This document shows, piece by piece, positions 63,990-64,000 of a stretch of 64,000 nucleotides of DNA; positions within the stretch are counted from its first letter, which is position 1, and each line of letters opens with the position of its first letter. This stretch comes from Balneolaceae bacterium. GTDB taxonomy: Bacteria > Bacteroidota > Rhodothermia > Balneolales > Balneolaceae. The DNA lies in assembly GCA_007693745.1 (NCBI GenBank), contig REDA01000038.1:1-64000 (forward strand), read 5' to 3'. A program made the position numbers and the translations under genes. The notes under the pieces are model-generated. The model saw only the letters and a list, made by a program, of their open reading frames with translations, did not search any database and had not been told where the DNA came from.

Positions 63990-64000
63990 ATGGAGTTTTT
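63990..64000 (+). CDS. Possible start of the next gene, cut by the window end
   Basis: ATG 63990 opens a frame 2 bp after the crotonase stop. Only three codons are visible, so it is recorded as a possibility. Confidence 0.25.

Noticed and set aside
1-64000. CRISPR array, toxin-antitoxin pair, restriction-modification or other defence genes
   Set aside because: I looked for regularly spaced repeats and for nuclease, methylase or small paired toxin-like genes, and saw none.

Overview
The window looks like an ordinary chromosomal segment of a Gram-negative, marine-type bacterium on the Bacteroidota/Balneolota side of the tree; a Balneolaceae-like member is my best guess. This is inference from gene content. 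Pointers are the lipoprotein metalloprotease of the DUF5118/DUF5117/DUF4953 type, WbqC, YfhO, a TamA/TamB pair, a DksA-like protein without zinc cysteines, an FHS-type sugar MFS transporter beside a ROK kinase, Tat-exported Gfo/Idh/MocA proteins, weak Shine-Dalgarno signals and moderate GC. No phage, plasmid, insertion sequence, CRISPR array or toxin-antitoxin module was seen.

Layout. 1-10 kb: end of an unknown gene, the metalloprotease, pcm, an NhaC-type antiporter, WbqC, a SUMF1-domain lipoprotein and a Tat-exported sugar oxidoreductase / TIM-barrel isomerase pair. 10-16 kb: ApbE, a 49-codon DUF2256 gene, two tRNA genes (Thr-CGT and Arg-CCT, both with flawed anticodon stems), a DUF2207 membrane protein, an SDR and a Nit-type amidase. 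16-23 kb: overlapping tamA-tamB, for outer-membrane protein or envelope assembly. 23-29 kb: pruA, cryptochrome DASH, rnhA-pyrF, an apparent relic of the 5' end of htpG, a methyltransferase and an orphan protein. 29-36 kb: surface-polysaccharide genes (flippase, two GT2 glycosyltransferases, a TupA-like ATP-grasp protein overlapping a YfhO protein). 36-42 kb: gatC, a YfcE-like phosphodiesterase, D-amino-acid aminotransferase, a DksA-like protein, a cold-shock protein, and ROK kinase plus sugar transporter. 42-50 kb: ppc, an ECF sigma / anti-sigma operon flanked by two small exported Spy/CpxP-like proteins, cstA and a gamma-glutamylcyclotransferase-like gene. 50-64 kb: another Tat-exported Gfo/Idh/MocA protein, divergent metH/metF, a BadF-type kinase, TatD, pdxB, a pyrimidine nucleoside phosphorylase, and a four-gene pspA cluster ending in a crotonase.

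The most unusual non-coding signal is a dispersed, imperfectly palindromic repeat of about 140 bp. Three near-complete copies, one degenerate copy, one internally deleted inverted copy and one possible end fragment lie in five intergenic regions. Each of those regions separates genes that point away from each other. Other points worth attention are the paired tRNA anticodon-stem defects, the 25-codon htpG-like relic, the sigma-factor operon bracketed by Spy-like proteins, and the pspA cluster with two uncharacterised helical partners. I found no convincing new defence or mobile system.
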